DNA of 19,003 bases. Origin: Parachlorella kessleri. Lineage: Eukaryota; Chlorophyta; Trebouxiophyceae; Chlorellales; Chlorellaceae. Positions 18,617-19,003 of this stretch are shown here, piece by piece. A program made the translations under genes and the position numbers. How positions within the stretch are numbered: the first letter of the stretch is position 1; each line of letters opens with the position of its first letter. The notes beneath the pieces are model-generated. The model worked only from the letters and a program-made list of their open reading frames with translations. It had not been told where the DNA came from and made no database searches. The stretch lies in NCBI GenBank assembly GCA_001598975.1, contig BBXU01001807.1, positions 1 through 19,003 of the forward strand. The letters run 5' to 3'.

Positions 18617-19003
18617 GTGAGGCTGTGCTGACATTGTTGTGTATCGCTGCCTGTTGCCAACTTGAAGGGCACTCATTAACCTTTTACGGGACGACTCATT
18701 ACATCATGCGAAACGAGGCTGACGGGGCATGTTCTACAGTAGGCAGTGCAAGCCATCCCTCAAAGCCGGACATTTGGAGGCATGGATGGGAGGACAGGAC
18801 ACCTCACCCGCCATGGCCAGGCAGTAGCAGAGCAGGGGGCGGGGGGGCTCACTGCTTGAGTGCCCTTTTGTGGCCTTCTGTGGCTAGTCAGCGGCAACAA
18901 GTTTGGTGTGCCGCCGCGCTGTCCCACTAGGTAGACGTCGTTGCCCTCCTGTTCCCCTTTTACCAAGGAACAGGAAGTGCTGTCTTGATGCCCTGACGAC
19001 AGC
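18617..19003 (+). other. wax-synthase intron and possibly the next exon
   Basis: This follows the donor at 18617. A possible acceptor (ctagtcag) ends at about 18893, and several bases later a short frame continues, but it does not show a recognisable wax-synthase motif in the required phase. The preceding intron is 370 bases, so an intron longer than the remaining 387 bases is plausible. The rest of the gene probably lies beyond the window. Confidence 0.4.

Noticed and set aside
1..19003. CRISPR array, tRNA, rRNA, integrase or transposase
   Set aside because: No regularly spaced repeats, cloverleaf-like sequence or recombinase motif was recognised on either strand by eye.

Overview
This window looks like nuclear DNA of a green alga, probably a trebouxiophyte or chlorophyte. 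Its genes are cut into many short exons by GT-AG introns of about 70-410 bases, often ending in TGCAG. Splice phases agree across all 30 introns placed here. The encoded proteins are plant/algal types: caleosin, wax synthase, a plant-type major intrinsic protein and a YnbD-like membrane phosphatase. No bacterial-style operons, rRNA, tRNA, CRISPR array or intact transposon was seen. The taxon is inferred from gene structure and protein families only.

Layout from left to right: (1) minus strand, 411-1777, a four-exon membrane-anchored dual-specificity-phosphatase-like protein. A possible further minus-strand exon lies upstream (about 1946-2150), followed by about 1.5 kb with no gene I can call. 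(2) Minus strand, 3803-4854, a three-exon SigF-like NTF2-fold protein. (3) Plus strand, 5234-7921, an eight-exon caleosin, divergent from gene 2. (4) Plus strand, 9145-10819, a seven-exon aquaporin-family channel. (5) Minus strand, 11174-12105, a two-exon inosine/xanthosine triphosphatase (YjjX type), convergent with the channel gene. (6) Plus strand, 12501-15467, an eight-exon TBC-domain (Rab-GAP-like) protein, divergent from gene 5. (7) Plus strand, 17023 to beyond about 18616, a wax-synthase-type acyltransferase whose 3' part is not resolved and probably leaves the window.

The genes do not form one obvious pathway. Two of them, the caleosin (lipid-droplet coat/peroxygenase) and the wax synthase (neutral-lipid synthesis), both belong to storage-lipid biology, and the TBC protein belongs to membrane traffic. 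No novel multi-gene system is evident. The most interesting signals are at residue level: both hallmark positions around the catalytic Cys of the phosphatase are substituted, the TBC protein lacks the usual arginine finger, the channel has an unusual aromatic/arginine filter, and the caleosin has a second near-canonical EF-hand loop. Non-coding signals include a strong G-run tract in a caleosin intron, paired short hairpins at 3350-3421, a perfect 20-base palindrome at 8413-8432, and repeated short motifs upstream of the wax synthase.
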